DNA from: Timema cristinae
Lineage: Eukaryota; Arthropoda; Insecta; Phasmatodea; Timematidae
Reading direction: 5' to 3'
Length of the DNA stretch: 64,000 nt
Assembly: GCA_039000515.1 (NCBI GenBank)
Contig: JBCFYV010000100.1
Location: 30,368,421 to 30,432,420 of the forward strand
The notes beneath the pieces were generated by a model. That model ran no database searches. It had not been told where the DNA came from and saw nothing but the letters and a program-made list of their open reading frames with translations. This document shows positions 53,691 to 63,720 of this stretch, piece by piece; position 1 is the first letter of the stretch, and each line of letters opens with the position of its first letter. A program made the position numbers and the translations under genes.

Positions 53691-53975
53691 GTAACCTTTG
53701 ATTGGGTAAAGCTTTCTTGGCCATGGCGATTCTCGACCTAATTTCCTTGGTGAAGTAGACATCCTTTGTTAGCAGACTTTCCAGGAATTTTAATATACTC
53801 TATGCTTTTCAATTTCTGGTGTTCAATTTTTATTTTCAGCGGCTTTTCATTTTTTTGAACTCCCCATCACTTTTGACTACTCAATGTTGATCTCCTTGTC
53901 ATATCCTCTCCCTGTATCCACCAGCTGGTCCATTATTTCCTGACCTCTTCTCTATTTTTGGACACCTATAACTAA
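53691..53975 (-). pseudogene. Upstream part of the same LINE, heavily decayed
   Basis: The minus strand reads with frame changes through text such as VYFTKEIRSRIAMAKKAF (as often precedes the LRKKLMKC segment) and a region with MVDTGRGYDKEINIE. Stops and shifts are frequent. Assigned by position and partial text. Confidence 0.6.
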
Positions 53976-53979
53976 TAAT

Positions 53980-54165
53980 AATAATGCTTGAATGAATGAG
54001 GAAGGTCCTTTAAAAGAAAGTGAACTCAAATTAGCATTTGGAAAACTAAAACACCCCTTAGTGCACTCGTCAAGATTTGAATGACTGCCTTGTCCTTGGA
54101 TTGTCTACAGGGAGACTGACGCATTAGACCATAATAACACATGTGTGGGTAGATTATCTGGTACT
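53980..54165 (-). repeat. SINE family E, tail lost
   Basis: Plus strand: GAATGAGGAAGGTCCTTTAA, AAACACCCCTTAGTGCACTC, then a worn head ending CACATGTGTGGGTAG. Confidence 0.65.
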
Positions 54166-54249
54166 TCTGGACTTAAAATTCACCCCCCGAAATCGAGGTA
54201 AACAAAACACAACAAAGTTTCCCTATTCTTAAAATAATAGGGTTATATT

Positions 54250-54425
54250 TTTTAGGGTTTTTAATGCAGAGGGATATATTACACTAACCTCCATACATAT
54301 ATGAGAGAAGGGAATTTTAAATAACATTGCATTAGCATTCATGTAAGACGAGTATAGGAAAAGTGGAAATACCCAGTATCTCGAGTACCCCTCTCAATCT
54401 CCGATAGCACCTAACCTAGGTAGCT
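54250..54425 (-). repeat. Possible SINE family E, very old
   Basis: Words such as CATTAGCATTCATGTAAG and TACCCCTCTCAATCTCC fit the E body at low identity. Confidence 0.35.
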
Positions 54426-54494
54426 AATACAGTTACAACTAGACATCACATCGTGGTATGGTTTTAGGCATTTTACTTTAGGAAACTGTGTAAT

Positions 54495-54801
54495 TGAGAC
54501 CAATAAAGGGGCCTGGTGGTCTAGGGGTAAGGTGTCAGACTTCTATGCTGGCGGCCGAGGTTCAATCCTCGGTCCCGGCAAGATTTATCTGATTACCAAA
54601 CCCTTCCTTCACCTCTGACAAGACATCTTGTGAATGTGTGGAATGCCAGGCCTCCACCGTGGTTCAGATTCCACGTTAAACTGTAGGTCCTTCATTTCAT
54701 CTCACAATCACCCTACCATTACACATTAGCGTAAGTGCGTATAACCCGAATGAGTAGTATGACGCGGTGCTAATAATAATAATAATAATGAGACCAATAA
54801 A
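54495..54801 (+). repeat. SINE family A, full length, with 13-bp target duplication
   Basis: TGAGACCAATAAA is found at 54495-54507 and 54789-54801. The SINE (54508-54788) has head GGCCTGGTGGTCTAGGGG, box B GAGGTTCAATCCTCGG, body A (short subtype, ACATCTTGTGAATG), and a tail ending in an AAT run. The tail has ACCCGAATGAGT, which weakens the hairpin. Confidence 0.95.
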
Positions 54802-55760
54802 ATATTTTTATTATATACATTAAAACATAGTTATGTTAATTGACCGTGGTATTATGTGATCTCTTATATCCAGCCCCCTGTTCCTAGAGTTCACTAAACT
54901 CCACATGCAAGGTAAGGAGAGCCATACAGGTTAAACAGGTCTTACCAATTTTATCTAAGTTCAATGTATTCTTGCGTCTCATTTATTAGCTAACCTGTAA
55001 GTTGCTTTATTATATTATTTTATACTTGATATACGTTTTTACAGCTCTCTAAAACTCTTTTAACCCAACTGCATTTTTTTTTTGTTCTGAACCATTTATT
55101 TAGGCAAAGTTTCATTTTTTAACTACCATTATTTTACTTTGGATTTTTTTTTTAAATAGCTAAACAACAATAAAAAGAAATACATTTTCAGCCTTAATTG
55201 GTTATTTCCAGCACAAATTCACAAACCTCCGCATTGTCAGGCTCACGGACTAAACACCCAGCTTGTACAGTCCTTTTTGTAGGTTATTTATGTAGAAAAA
55301 AAAAACAAGCCAAAATGTCAAATGTTTTAATATTCCTGATGTGACAATACCTTTTATAGCTTTAGTTGTGTTGAGCACACCTGTATCGTGTACAACCAGC
55401 GGAGTAAAAAAATGCACCAGATGGTAATAAAAGCTCCAAATAAATTAGGAACATGTTAAGTTAGGTCAGTGTAGTGCATAGAATAATATATAGTCCACAA
55501 TGCACCAGTAACATGTGGTTTGTATTAATGGTACGTGGACCCATGAATTCCCATGAATCACTACTGTATTTTGTAAATTGTTGGGACAGTTTAACATAAT
55601 CTTTCCAAGCATACAAGATTCTGGTAATAATAGGGTTTATGTATGCTAGTATCCCGTGATAAAAGTGTAGAATAAGAGGATTTTTTTTTAAACATAGTCA
55701 CTTTCCAGAAAAATTCACTCTTGTGTAACTAAAAATGGAATTAATAGGGTCAAGATATGC
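54802..55760. other. Unassigned AT-rich stretch
   Basis: No gene, known repeat or convincing splice-bounded frame seen. Confidence 0.4.
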
Positions 55761-56077
55761 TTCGGTGGTTGCATAGTCTAAAGCAATGGTTCTCTGTTTT
55801 TATATTGTATCCCTTGGTCATGAATAAATGTCTAATGTGCCCCACAATCAAATTTCCTTAAATGACAGGTTGAATGACAAATGTTAGATAATAAAAGGAG
55901 AAAAATTCCCTCAGTTGCCTCGAAAACTAACCCCGCCACATTAATTTAGTGTTTCTGCCACATTTAGTTTTCTAGTCATTTTTCCAATTTTCCTGTGGGA
56001 TCTACTATCATATCCAATGAAAGTTGTGTGCGTACCCCTTGGGGTACAAGTACCACAGTTTGAGAACCACTTGTCTA

Positions 56078-56112
<35 letters not shown>

Positions 56113-56318
56113 ACAAGACTAGACTTTCAATGACGGAGAGATTGAGGTTCAAATCTCAGTCAGGGTGTATTTAGGATGGTTTTTACTAAATGGATTTCCA
56201 CTCTCTCTTCACTCAAATTTAAGTACACCACCTCCATATTCAAACTTCCACATCCCTTACTCAATAATGTAATTAGTACATATGCATATAACCTGAACAA
56301 GTCAGGTACAGTGCTTAA
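55761..56318 (+). repeat. SINE family E, split by a hAT MITE and expanded by a CT run
   Basis: The start of the head (TTCGGTGGTTGCATAGTCTA) lies at 55761-55783. After the MITE, the head resumes at 56073 (GTCTAGGC), runs into (CT)n at about 56080-56111, then AAGACTAGACTTTCAATGAC, box B GAGGTTCAAATCTCAG, body, and a tail with CTGAACAAGTCAGGTACAG. The CT run sits where intact E heads have CACTCTCGCAG. Confidence 0.8.
55784..56072. mobile_element. hAT MITE inside the SINE E head
   Basis: Ends: CAATGGTTCTC on the left; inverted AAGTGGTTCTCAAACTGTGG on the right. The flanking octamers GTCTAAAG (55776-55783) and GTCTAGGC (56073-56080) are a worn 8-bp target duplication, both matching the GTCTAAGG of intact E heads. 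No transposase. The right end, GGGGTACAAGTACC, is a small palindrome. Confidence 0.78.
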
Positions 56319-57452
56319 AAACACGTTGATCAAGTGTATCCTCAAACTAGACTAGATACAAGAAAGAGTGTATATCTTGATTAAACATCTACGATATTTC
56401 ACAACCACCAGTGAAAAAAAAAAGGTTCGGTCAACATTATCGACCCCGGCTATAAATAAATTTATCTCCCTTAAATGCTATTCTTATTTAATTATAAGTC
56501 ATATTATTAACCTTGAGTGACAAACAGCCACCGCTCTTTAATAAGTTTGTGAGAAAATTCTTGTTCTTTTTCAAATTTACAAAGTAAAATAATGCTTTTT
56601 TAGAAAAAGAAAAAAAAAATATTTAAAAATTTGGGGAAAAGAGATGTTTTACGATAGATATTTGTCAACATTTTTTTTAAGGTCACAATTCACCATACTC
56701 TTGACAGATATTATCAACACCAATAATATAGCAAAATAATATCAATGATGAATGAAAAAATTTGTTTTATAAAATATTAGTTTCACACGAATGCTACTTT
56801 ATAGTAGCACACCTAAAAGACTAAATCATTCTAGGAAAACATCGTAAACCCTTAGATTACAGCAAATAAAAATATTTAGTTTAAAGGGTGAACTTAGACA
56901 CACAAAACATTTTTTCAAATATTGTCCGAGAGGTTGTTAAGCCTTATTTTCAGAGACACTTTATCGTATTTGGTGCCATAGACCACTTTTAATGTATTCT
57001 GAAATGAGCAACCTCCTCACCAGTATGTGAGCAAAAATCATTAATATTTAGTTAGGCACATTTGAATAACAATGTTTAAAGCTTATCCTAATTGCCAAGT
57101 GGATAAAATGGCTGACCACAAGTTTAAGGGACTCTTATGAATCCATCCCAGGTGGTGGCGATCTAGGTGACATGGCTGGCTGTAAAGTCCCGAGTTAAAA
57201 CAGTAAATGTTATGTGTTGATATAATTGGTATTTAGAATATTAAAAAAGCCAATAGAAAAAATAATATATGCGCAAAGTCTTTATCTCAGTCAAAGACCT
57301 ACAGAATATACTTTAAGAATCCAGCTCACATACAAAAACAGAGATATTGTGACCCTTTTCCCCTCCCTAATTAAGCGTGTTCATTATACCAAAATAAACA
57401 GTCAGGAAGTTCACAAGAGTTTATTTTATATATTCAATAAATAACAATACTC
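56319..57452. other. Unassigned AT-rich stretch
   Basis: A 72-codon frame at 57226-57444 has no recognised motif. 57148-57200 (GTGGCGATCTAGGTGACATG) is GC-richer. No features recognised. Confidence 0.4.
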
Positions 57453-57454
57453 GA

Positions 57455-57492
<38 letters not shown>
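57453..57492. repeat. (GA)n microsatellite
   Basis: About 19 GA units with one interruption. Confidence 0.95.
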
Positions 57493-58439
57493 CAAGCCCA
57501 GAGTTAGGCGTAGTAAGCAATACAATATACTCTTTATAAACAATACAGAAAATAAGTGATTTAGGGCACGACCCCAAGCTCTATGATGGCCTGTCAAAGA
57601 ACCCACAATATTATCATTTAAATTGACCTTCGTACTAATATGTTATGTATACTGATAATAGTTGAAGATAGAAACAATAACCTGCTAACTATCATAACTA
57701 TCATAAAGAAATAGATGAATCGACATCGGTGGTTCTCCAATACCTAAAGTAGATGACAAAGTGCCCAAGAAAAAGGTTGATCTTTACAGCCACAACAAGG
57801 CAAAAAATTAGGAACAAGATTCATAATTAAAGGACCTATAAAAACGAGTAGTCTAACTGCTAACAAAACAAACAACTACAAGCGCAGGCTTGCGGCCCCA
57901 GATTAGACCAACTAAATACAGATCTTCAAACATTTTAACTTCCCAATAATGACAAGTATTACAATAATTCAACATGATTCCCCTAAAGTACCCAACAGGT
58001 AAATTATGACTAATATCCCTCATATCAAAATGGCGGTGTAATAAGTTTCAAATCCATCCGTGAAGCGGATAAGATGCATTAGCCTACACAATAACTACTC
58101 TAAGTCCGACTGCACAACCATGATCTTTAATAAAAATTCCGTAGTCATAATTTTAGTATAACCAAAGTTAAATCTTAAGCAAATATCGCTGAAACAGTAA
58201 TTTAGAATCCATCCTAAGCCAAACAAAATTTTGATATAAATAAACTAAACCCCTTTTTTGTTTTAGCACTAAGTGTCTCACCTAGAGAGTGCAGAGAAAT
58301 GCGTGTCTTGGCTATAGAGTCCTGCCATTATATACACATAATTTGAATCACATGTTCTCAAAGCGCGAGAATCAAGGCTGGGAGAAGGGGGGAGGGGAGT
58401 GCCTTTTTCTGGAACACACTCACACAGTCTGGGTATAAT
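57493..58439. other. Unassigned, free of recognised SINEs
   Basis: Nearly a kilobase without any A-E SINE or LINE text, unusual for this window. It may be single-copy sequence near a gene. No convincing coding frame. Confidence 0.4.
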
Positions 58440-58690
58440 TTAAATTGCACGCTGTCCAATTGACCGTTGATACCAAAACTATCTTGTCGGTGCGCATGTC
58501 GATCGTTTCTTGTTTTTCTTTGGGCGAGGCACATCTAGAGGCGGGCGTCGATCCACGGCCCCTCCGCTCAGTTGGAAACAAGTCGAGCTGTGATGTGTAC
58601 GTAGTGTGGAGCCTTGTTGTAGACCAGCCAAATGGGGACAGAATCGGTGAGCCAAAACAATCCTTTTCCTTTCATGTTGTAACAAGGTTA
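58440..58690 (+). promoter_or_regulatory. CpG-rich segment, possible promoter or 5' exon
   Basis: It is markedly GC/CpG-richer than its surroundings (for example TTGTCGGTGCGCATGTCGAT, GGCGGGCGTCGATCCACGGC). It contains an 84-codon open frame on the plus strand. CAGAATCGGTGAGCC near 58640 is a good match to a splice donor (CG then GTGAGC). It could be a 5' untranslated exon of an off-window gene, or an unrecognised repeat. Confidence 0.3.
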
Positions 58691-58821
58691 CAATATTAGA
58701 TTATGTTTGACAAGAAATCACATCAAATTGTGATTTTATGCACTCTTGATTGACAGCAGCAAAATTAAAATAGATAAAAGTATTGTTCTGGTATTTTTTT
58801 TTATCTCTCACGCATTTGTTT

Positions 58822-58990
58822 TAGGCTAATATGTAAGGGGCGAGGTAGGTTAAATTTAGATAAAGTATACACACATTTGTGTGAAGGGAAAGTGTAAAAA
58901 CCATCTAGGAAGAAACATCCTACTGAGATTCAAACCTAGTCATTGATGATAGTTTAGTAATTGATTCAGACCATTTAACCACCAATGCAA
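58822..58990 (-). repeat. SINE family E, tail lost
   Basis: Plus strand: GGCTAATATGTAAGGGGCGA, CACACATTTGTGTGAAGGG, ACTGAGATTCAAACCTAGTC (inverted box B), then ACCATTTAACCACCAATGC. Confidence 0.75.
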
Positions 58991-58994
58991 ATGA

Positions 58995-59290
58995 TCTCAG
59001 TGGTTTTGGCATAAAGTGCTCGCCTCAGGACCCAATGTTCGCGGGTTAAAACCCAGGTGGGGTCAACAGATTTTTTTGGGCGATACAAATTCGTATCACA
59101 GCTTCCTTCGGAGGAGAAATAAAGTCGTCTGTCCTCTGGCAATTGTAGCATGTAAAAGAACCCTAAGTTACAGGAAAATATCTTTCTTGGCAAGATTTAT
59201 TAACCTTTTCCCTCTCATTTATCGAAATTCTCATGTGCTAATATAATCAATCATTTCAGAAAGTACACATTAAATACATCAAATAAATAA
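58995..59290 (+). repeat. SINE family C, full length
   Basis: Head CAGTGGTTTTGGCATAAAGT, GCTCGCCTCAGGACCC, box B GGGTTAAAACCCAGGTGG, body C, tail AATATAATCAATCATTTCAG and AAAGTACACATTAAATACAT, ending CAAATAAATAAAA. It directly follows the head end of the family E copy. Confidence 0.88.
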
Positions 59291-59640
59291 AATCTAAAAT
59301 ACATTTGTTCCATTTAGAACTGTGGTAAAGTCAACTTAACAAATTATATCACTAATTATACTTGTTGTCAACTGAAATAAAATCAAACCATATGTTAAAT
59401 ATATGGATGAGAACTTCAACTCTTAGAATCTTCAAGAACGTTTGAGATTCGAGAAAATAACAATTCTGATATTTAATAAGGATTTTTTAAATTGAAATTT
59501 GTTTTATAGCTCTTGTCCAGATTATTGGTGGTTTATCACAACATAATCATGGAGACAAATTTAATGACTAGCTCTAATGGGATGATGTAATGTTATAATT
59601 AACAAATTATAAAACAAATGTTAACATTTATCTTATTTAT
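59291..59640. other. Unassigned AT-rich stretch
   Basis: No features recognised. Confidence 0.35.
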
Positions 59641-59645
59641 GTAGT

Positions 59646-59908
59646 TTTTTAGCACTGCATCTTACTAGCCGTTTGGATTGTACACATCTGTGCTTACTAG
59701 GGTTAAGTGTTAGGGATGAGAAAGGTTGAATTAAGAGGAAGTGTACCTTCATTTGTGCGTGGGAAGAGTGTAAAACCATTTAAGGTAAAAAAAAAACTTT
59801 CAGTAGACCCAACAGGTATTCAAACCCTGATCTACTCGTCATCGGTGGTCTGGTCTATTGCGAAATTGACGTCTTAGGGCTCAGACCATTGGATCAGCAA
59901 AGCAGGCA
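59646..59908 (-). repeat. SINE family E, full length
   Basis: Plus strand: TTTTAGCACTGCATCTTACT (tail), GTTAGGGATGAGAAAGGTTG, CATTTGTGCGTGGGAAGAG, inverted box B (ACAGGTATTCAAACCCTGAT) and head CAGACCATTGGATCAGC. Confidence 0.85.
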
Positions 59909-59994
59909 ACATAAGAATTAATGTAATAAAGTAAACCTCTTTTATGTTTACCATGTCTTCTAAGATTAAAAAATTGGAGTCAAAATTAGAAAAC

Positions 59995-60220
59995 CTGATT
60001 CAGTGGCTGTAGGGTCTAAGGTGTCACTGTCACATTAGACTGGCCTGCTTATGACGAAGAGATCGAGGTTCAAATCCTGGTCCGATCTACAGAGGGTGGT
60101 TTTTCCTAAATAGTTTTCCAATCACTCTTCATACAAGCACTTCTTTTATGCTTCCTTCTTCATCCCTACAGCATTAGAGTAATTATCATATATGCAATAT
60201 AACCTGAACGGTAGTAACCC
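59995..60220 (+). repeat. SINE family E, full length
   Basis: Head TTCAGTGGCTGTAGGGTCTA, box B GAGGTTCAAATCCTGG, body GGTGGTTTTTCCTAAATAG, tail CCTGAACGGTAGTAACCC. Inverted relative to the E copy 90 bases away. Confidence 0.85.
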
Positions 60221-60329
60221 ACAGTGGGAAAAAAAAGAATGTGCAGGTAAAATGAAGTTTAAAATTAGCAAAAAACGAATTTGGCCCATCTTTAATTAAA
60301 TACGACTGAAAAATGACTGTTGGACATGT

Positions 60330-60392
60330 TAATCCTCCAACCCGGTGCCTCTGACTTAGCGATCCAATACTCTGCCACTGAGCTATCCAGTA
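60330..60392 (-). repeat. tRNA-like fragment, separate family
   Basis: On the minus strand: CTGGATAGCTCAGTGGCAGA (box A), then AGGCACCGGGTTGGAGGATT (degenerate box B). Too incomplete for a tRNA gene. Confidence 0.45.
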
Positions 60393-60439
60393 TGTGTTTA
60401 GAATCAATTATCACTCAAATATCATCATCATAAACTTTT

Positions 60440-60840
60440 TCTGTGGCCAGGTCAGTTTAGTAAATGCCTCCTGGATAACTTAATTCCTAATCTTGTTTCT
60501 CCTCGTGACAGCTAATATGCTCCTCACAAATTCATTCTCATGGACTTCATTCTCCTAGTCTCTTTTACATTTAATGTCCATGTTTCTAATGCATGTAAGA
60601 TAATGGCTACAAAGTACGCCCTATACAACACTTCCTTAGAATTCAAGGGGACTTCCCTTCTCCATAGCAGGTCTCAACAATTTTCCCTGTTGTCCTCTTT
60701 TCATTAAATCCTCTCTACTTCCACCTTTAATCACGCTTCCAAGATAATTTATGTTCTTTACTTTTTCAGCTCTACTCCATCCAACATTATAGCTTTTATT
60801 ACGCCTTGTCATTACCATCACAACAAACTATATAAAAAAA
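60440..60840 (-). pseudogene. LINE reverse-transcriptase C-terminal region
   Basis: The minus strand encodes VGWSRAEKVKNINYLGSVIK, GGSREDLMKR, then, after a stop and shift, EFVRSILAVTRRNKI. This is the post-palm segment of LINE RTs (KYLGS..., REI..RI..., then RR.KIRN). The 61-codon open frame covers only part. Decayed and truncated at both ends. Confidence 0.8.
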
Positions 60841-62150
60841 AATTTTTTTAATAAAAACATGATTACCAATGATTATTTAATTTTATTTAAAAAAATATTT
60901 TCCACTATGTACTCTAAAATACATTCAATATCAGATTAAAAAATTCGCAAACACCAGTAGTAGTAGTAGTAGTAGAACAAAGAGCAAAACTTTTAACACA
61001 CTAAAAAAAGAGTATTTAGATATAAATAAAACTTAAGACAAAATAGAGTTTCTCAAAACTTGAGCTAGTTAATTTCACAACAATAATGAACTTTAAACTG
61101 ATAAAAATGTTTATTTTAAAACAGCAAAATAAAAACAATCCCACCATATAAATCAAATATTTTCTGGAAAATAACCTTATTAAAGGCCGTTTACTTCAGT
61201 TAAAAAAAAACCCATTAATATTGAATTTTATAAGTGTGAAAGGATGGAATGACATATAGGATGTATTATTGTTTTTCACAAAGTCCAAGAACGTTAATAA
61301 ATACCACCACAAATTGCATGTTCAATTATTCTCTAGGTACTGTGAATAAAAAATGGTACCCTTTACCACTTAACCTCAACAAGATTATTTAAAACGGATG
61401 GCACTGGGAGCACTAATATCAATTATATAATGTATTGGTTGAAATACAACTTGGAGTTAAACAAACCACTGAAATGAAATACTCAAAACTTCAATAGCTA
61501 CTTTTTTCCTTTCAAACATGTTCTAAAACATTTTCGTTCTGTCTGTAGATCACAAATGGTTTAAAGGAAATAATTTAATGTGACTATTTGTTATTTAACA
61601 AGGCTGATAAAGAAAAAGAGCATCTTGGTCATAGATTAAGCTGTAATTATGGACCAAAATTCCAAATTTTATTGATATTACTGATATTTAGACATGTAGA
61701 ATTGTAGAGCCAAAACGAAGTGATAAGAAAGAAGGGGATAAAAATATGTTCTTTTGGGTCTTTAAAAGTGATAATTTTTTTAGATTTAGCTTAAATTCAG
61801 AAAAATATGATATAGTGATTAAATGAACTCTAACGACAATCAATTTTCTTTAAGAGGTGGCCCTTACCGCTTTGTCCAGTGGTAGTCCAGTAATTTGGTA
61901 TTTTTACCTAGAAAGTTTTGGAGAAGTCCTGATTTTTGGTTCCTTTATGTTTTTCGGGGTGCTGATAGTGAATTTCCACTTTGCCACCTCAAAACTTTTC
62001 GGGAAATATGAAAAAAATGCAAAAAACAACAAAAAAACTTGACAATTTTTTGTTTTTTGCTTATAGCGTGAAAAATATGCACTCTTACAGAAAATGTACC
62101 GTATAAAAATTAAACTAGAGAAAATTTCCCACTATTTAGCTCTGTAGATT
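60841..62150. other. Unassigned AT-rich stretch
   Basis: Over a kilobase with no SINE, LINE or DNA-transposon signature. A short (TAG)n run lies at about 60956-60975. A 61-codon frame at 61857-62042 is hydrophobic, without recognised motifs. Confidence 0.4.
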
Positions 62151-62295
62151 TTTTTTTTCAGACAAATAGTTTAGGCGTAAGTGCGCGCTGAAATAGTGTT
62201 GTATATGTTTCCCTCGCCTCGTATCCGTCTCTCTGTCGCGTGATCTCTCTCTCTCTTTCTCCCGCTCCCTTCTCTAATGGAATGATCGAGTGCAG
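62151..62295 (+). promoter_or_regulatory. Pyrimidine-rich tract and candidate splice acceptor
   Basis: A long CT-rich run (62225-62275) is followed by ATCGAGTGCAG and then the conserved frame at 62296. The frame has no good in-frame ATG at its start; a stop lies at 62275-62277. So an intron-exon border at ..GCAG/CCCC is a natural reading. Confidence 0.4.
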
Positions 62296-63186
62296 CCCCT
62301 TACCATTATTAACAGTGCCATACAAACACAAAATAAAACGATTACCATCAATCCAACAACACTTTTTCAGAGAATTAGCCTTGCAAAACAATCAGATGAA
62401 GAATTGGAGGAATTCTTAACCTATGAACTCTGTCCCTATCCACTATCTCTTTTTGACGAGAGTGGTATGAGAAAAGGTACAAAATCAACTTTGTACAAAG
62501 CTTTCAAGCCTGCCCAAGGAAAAGAATTGGACAGCAGTATATTCGTCATTGATGGCGGATATTTGTTGTATTGAGTTGTGTGGCGCAGAGGGCAGTCATT
62601 TGCAGATATTTGTGGCACTTATGTTGCATTTGTTCGATTAAGCTACAAGTCAAGTGCGGTAGTCGTTTTTGATGGATACTCCGACAATGTTGCTGAAAAA
62701 AGCACTAAATACCTGGAGCGCTCAAGGAGAGCACGCAAAAACAATTCTATCGAAATACTGTTTAATGGAACAATGACACCCACGGTCTCTCAGGAGAAAT
62801 TCCTTGCCAACTCTAAGAATAAAAGTCGTTTTATATCCATACTAGTGACGAAATTCACAGAGGGGAACATGGTTTGCAAACAAGCAAAAGAAGATGCAGA
62901 TACCCTGATTATCAACACAGCTCTTACCTTGGCACCAACACATGAATTTGTCATAGTCGTCGGTGAAGATGTAGATCTTTTAGTCATCTTGACAGGTATC
63001 TGTACTTCTCCTAACGTTCACTTACTTAAGCCAGGAAAAGGCAAAGTCCCTCAGACACTATATCATCCTCTAAGTGCAGTTATAACATTTACGACACTAT
63101 TTTTTTTCTCCATGATTTTTGGTCTTGATGACAAACATCACTCTCTGTTCAAAGGGTGCAAGAGAAATTTTATATCATTATATTAG
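62296..63186 (+). pseudogene. FEN/PIN-like nuclease family fragment with one in-frame TGA
   Basis: One continuous frame is broken only by TGA at 62572-62574. Before it: LFDESGMRKGTKSTLYKAF and IFVIDGGYLLY. After it: VVWRRGQSFADICGTYVAFV, SAVVVFDGYSDN, STKYLERSRRARKNN, MTPTVSQEKFLANSKNKSRF, KQAKEDADTLIINTALTLA and VVGEDVDLLVIL, then FLKP-like LLKPGKGKV. The spaced acidic groups (VIDG, VFDG, EDAD, GEDVD) follow the order of the metal-binding residues of FEN1-like PIN nucleases. Proteins with this text are numerous in invertebrates; I know no assigned function. Beyond 63070 the text (FGLDDKHHSLFKGCKRNF) only loosely matches the usual GCDTTSA..GK segment. The fragment is intronless, and its start is probably an exon border. 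Confidence 0.7.
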
Positions 63187-63555
63187 AAGAAAAATCTCTA
63201 AGATATGATAACATTTGAGTGAAGAAACCACCTAGGAAAGAGGAAAGATGTAAGATCAATGCACAGGTGACATTTTCCTTTTTGCTTCTAGTAGAAGTAG
63301 TTTGTAGGCAAAAAGTACGTTTCATAAATAATTGTTAAAGCATTATGTAACGATTTTCTTCAACCAAACCCAGCCAACATTGCCTCTACTTTAAACACCC
63401 CATTTGAAGTGTCAACGAATAATATTTATGATGTGTGTTTAGTGTCAACACTGAATATGGTAAATGTGCAGGAAATTGAGCTTCATAAAAATGGTTTCTT
63501 TATAACAATCTGTATACAAATGGAAGCATGTAAATATTGTGTTATAAAATTAAGT
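63187..63555. other. Unassigned stretch
   Basis: AT-rich, with no features recognised. It could be the 3' untranslated part of the putative minus-strand exon to its right. Confidence 0.35.
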
Positions 63556-63720
63556 AACTAAAACGAAAGGTTATCTTGTTCATGCATAAAGGTACTCTGT
63601 GACCCAAGGTTTGTCCGAGGGCTGTATGGTGACAATGGAATATCATAAGGCAGTGGGAATACGGGTGTGGAACTACTACTAGACTCATCAGGTGAAAAAC
63701 ATTATCGTTGACCTGAAACA
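63556..63720 (-). CDS. Putative last coding exon of an unknown host gene
   Basis: On the minus strand, TTTTCCCTGTTTCAG just upstream (63735-63721) is a strong splice acceptor. A frame downstream encodes FSPDESSSSSTPVFPLPYDI, then PLSPYSPRTNLGSQSTF, HEQDNLSF and a stop near 63557. The Ser/Pro-rich text looks like a protein C-terminus. One caution: with the acceptor at 63720, this frame has a TAA within the first 15 bases. Either the acceptor is the AG at about 63691, or another frame (VNDNVFHLMSLVVV) is used. No SINE or LINE similarity. Confidence 0.3.

Noticed and set aside
61857..62042. Small membrane protein of 61 residues
   Set aside because: Hydrophobic but in AT-rich noncoding sequence, with no homologue or context that I can cite.
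62572..62574. Selenocysteine or programmed readthrough at the TGA
   Set aside because: No SECIS-like element was sought or seen, and relatives appear to have an ordinary residue here. A nonsense mutation is simpler.
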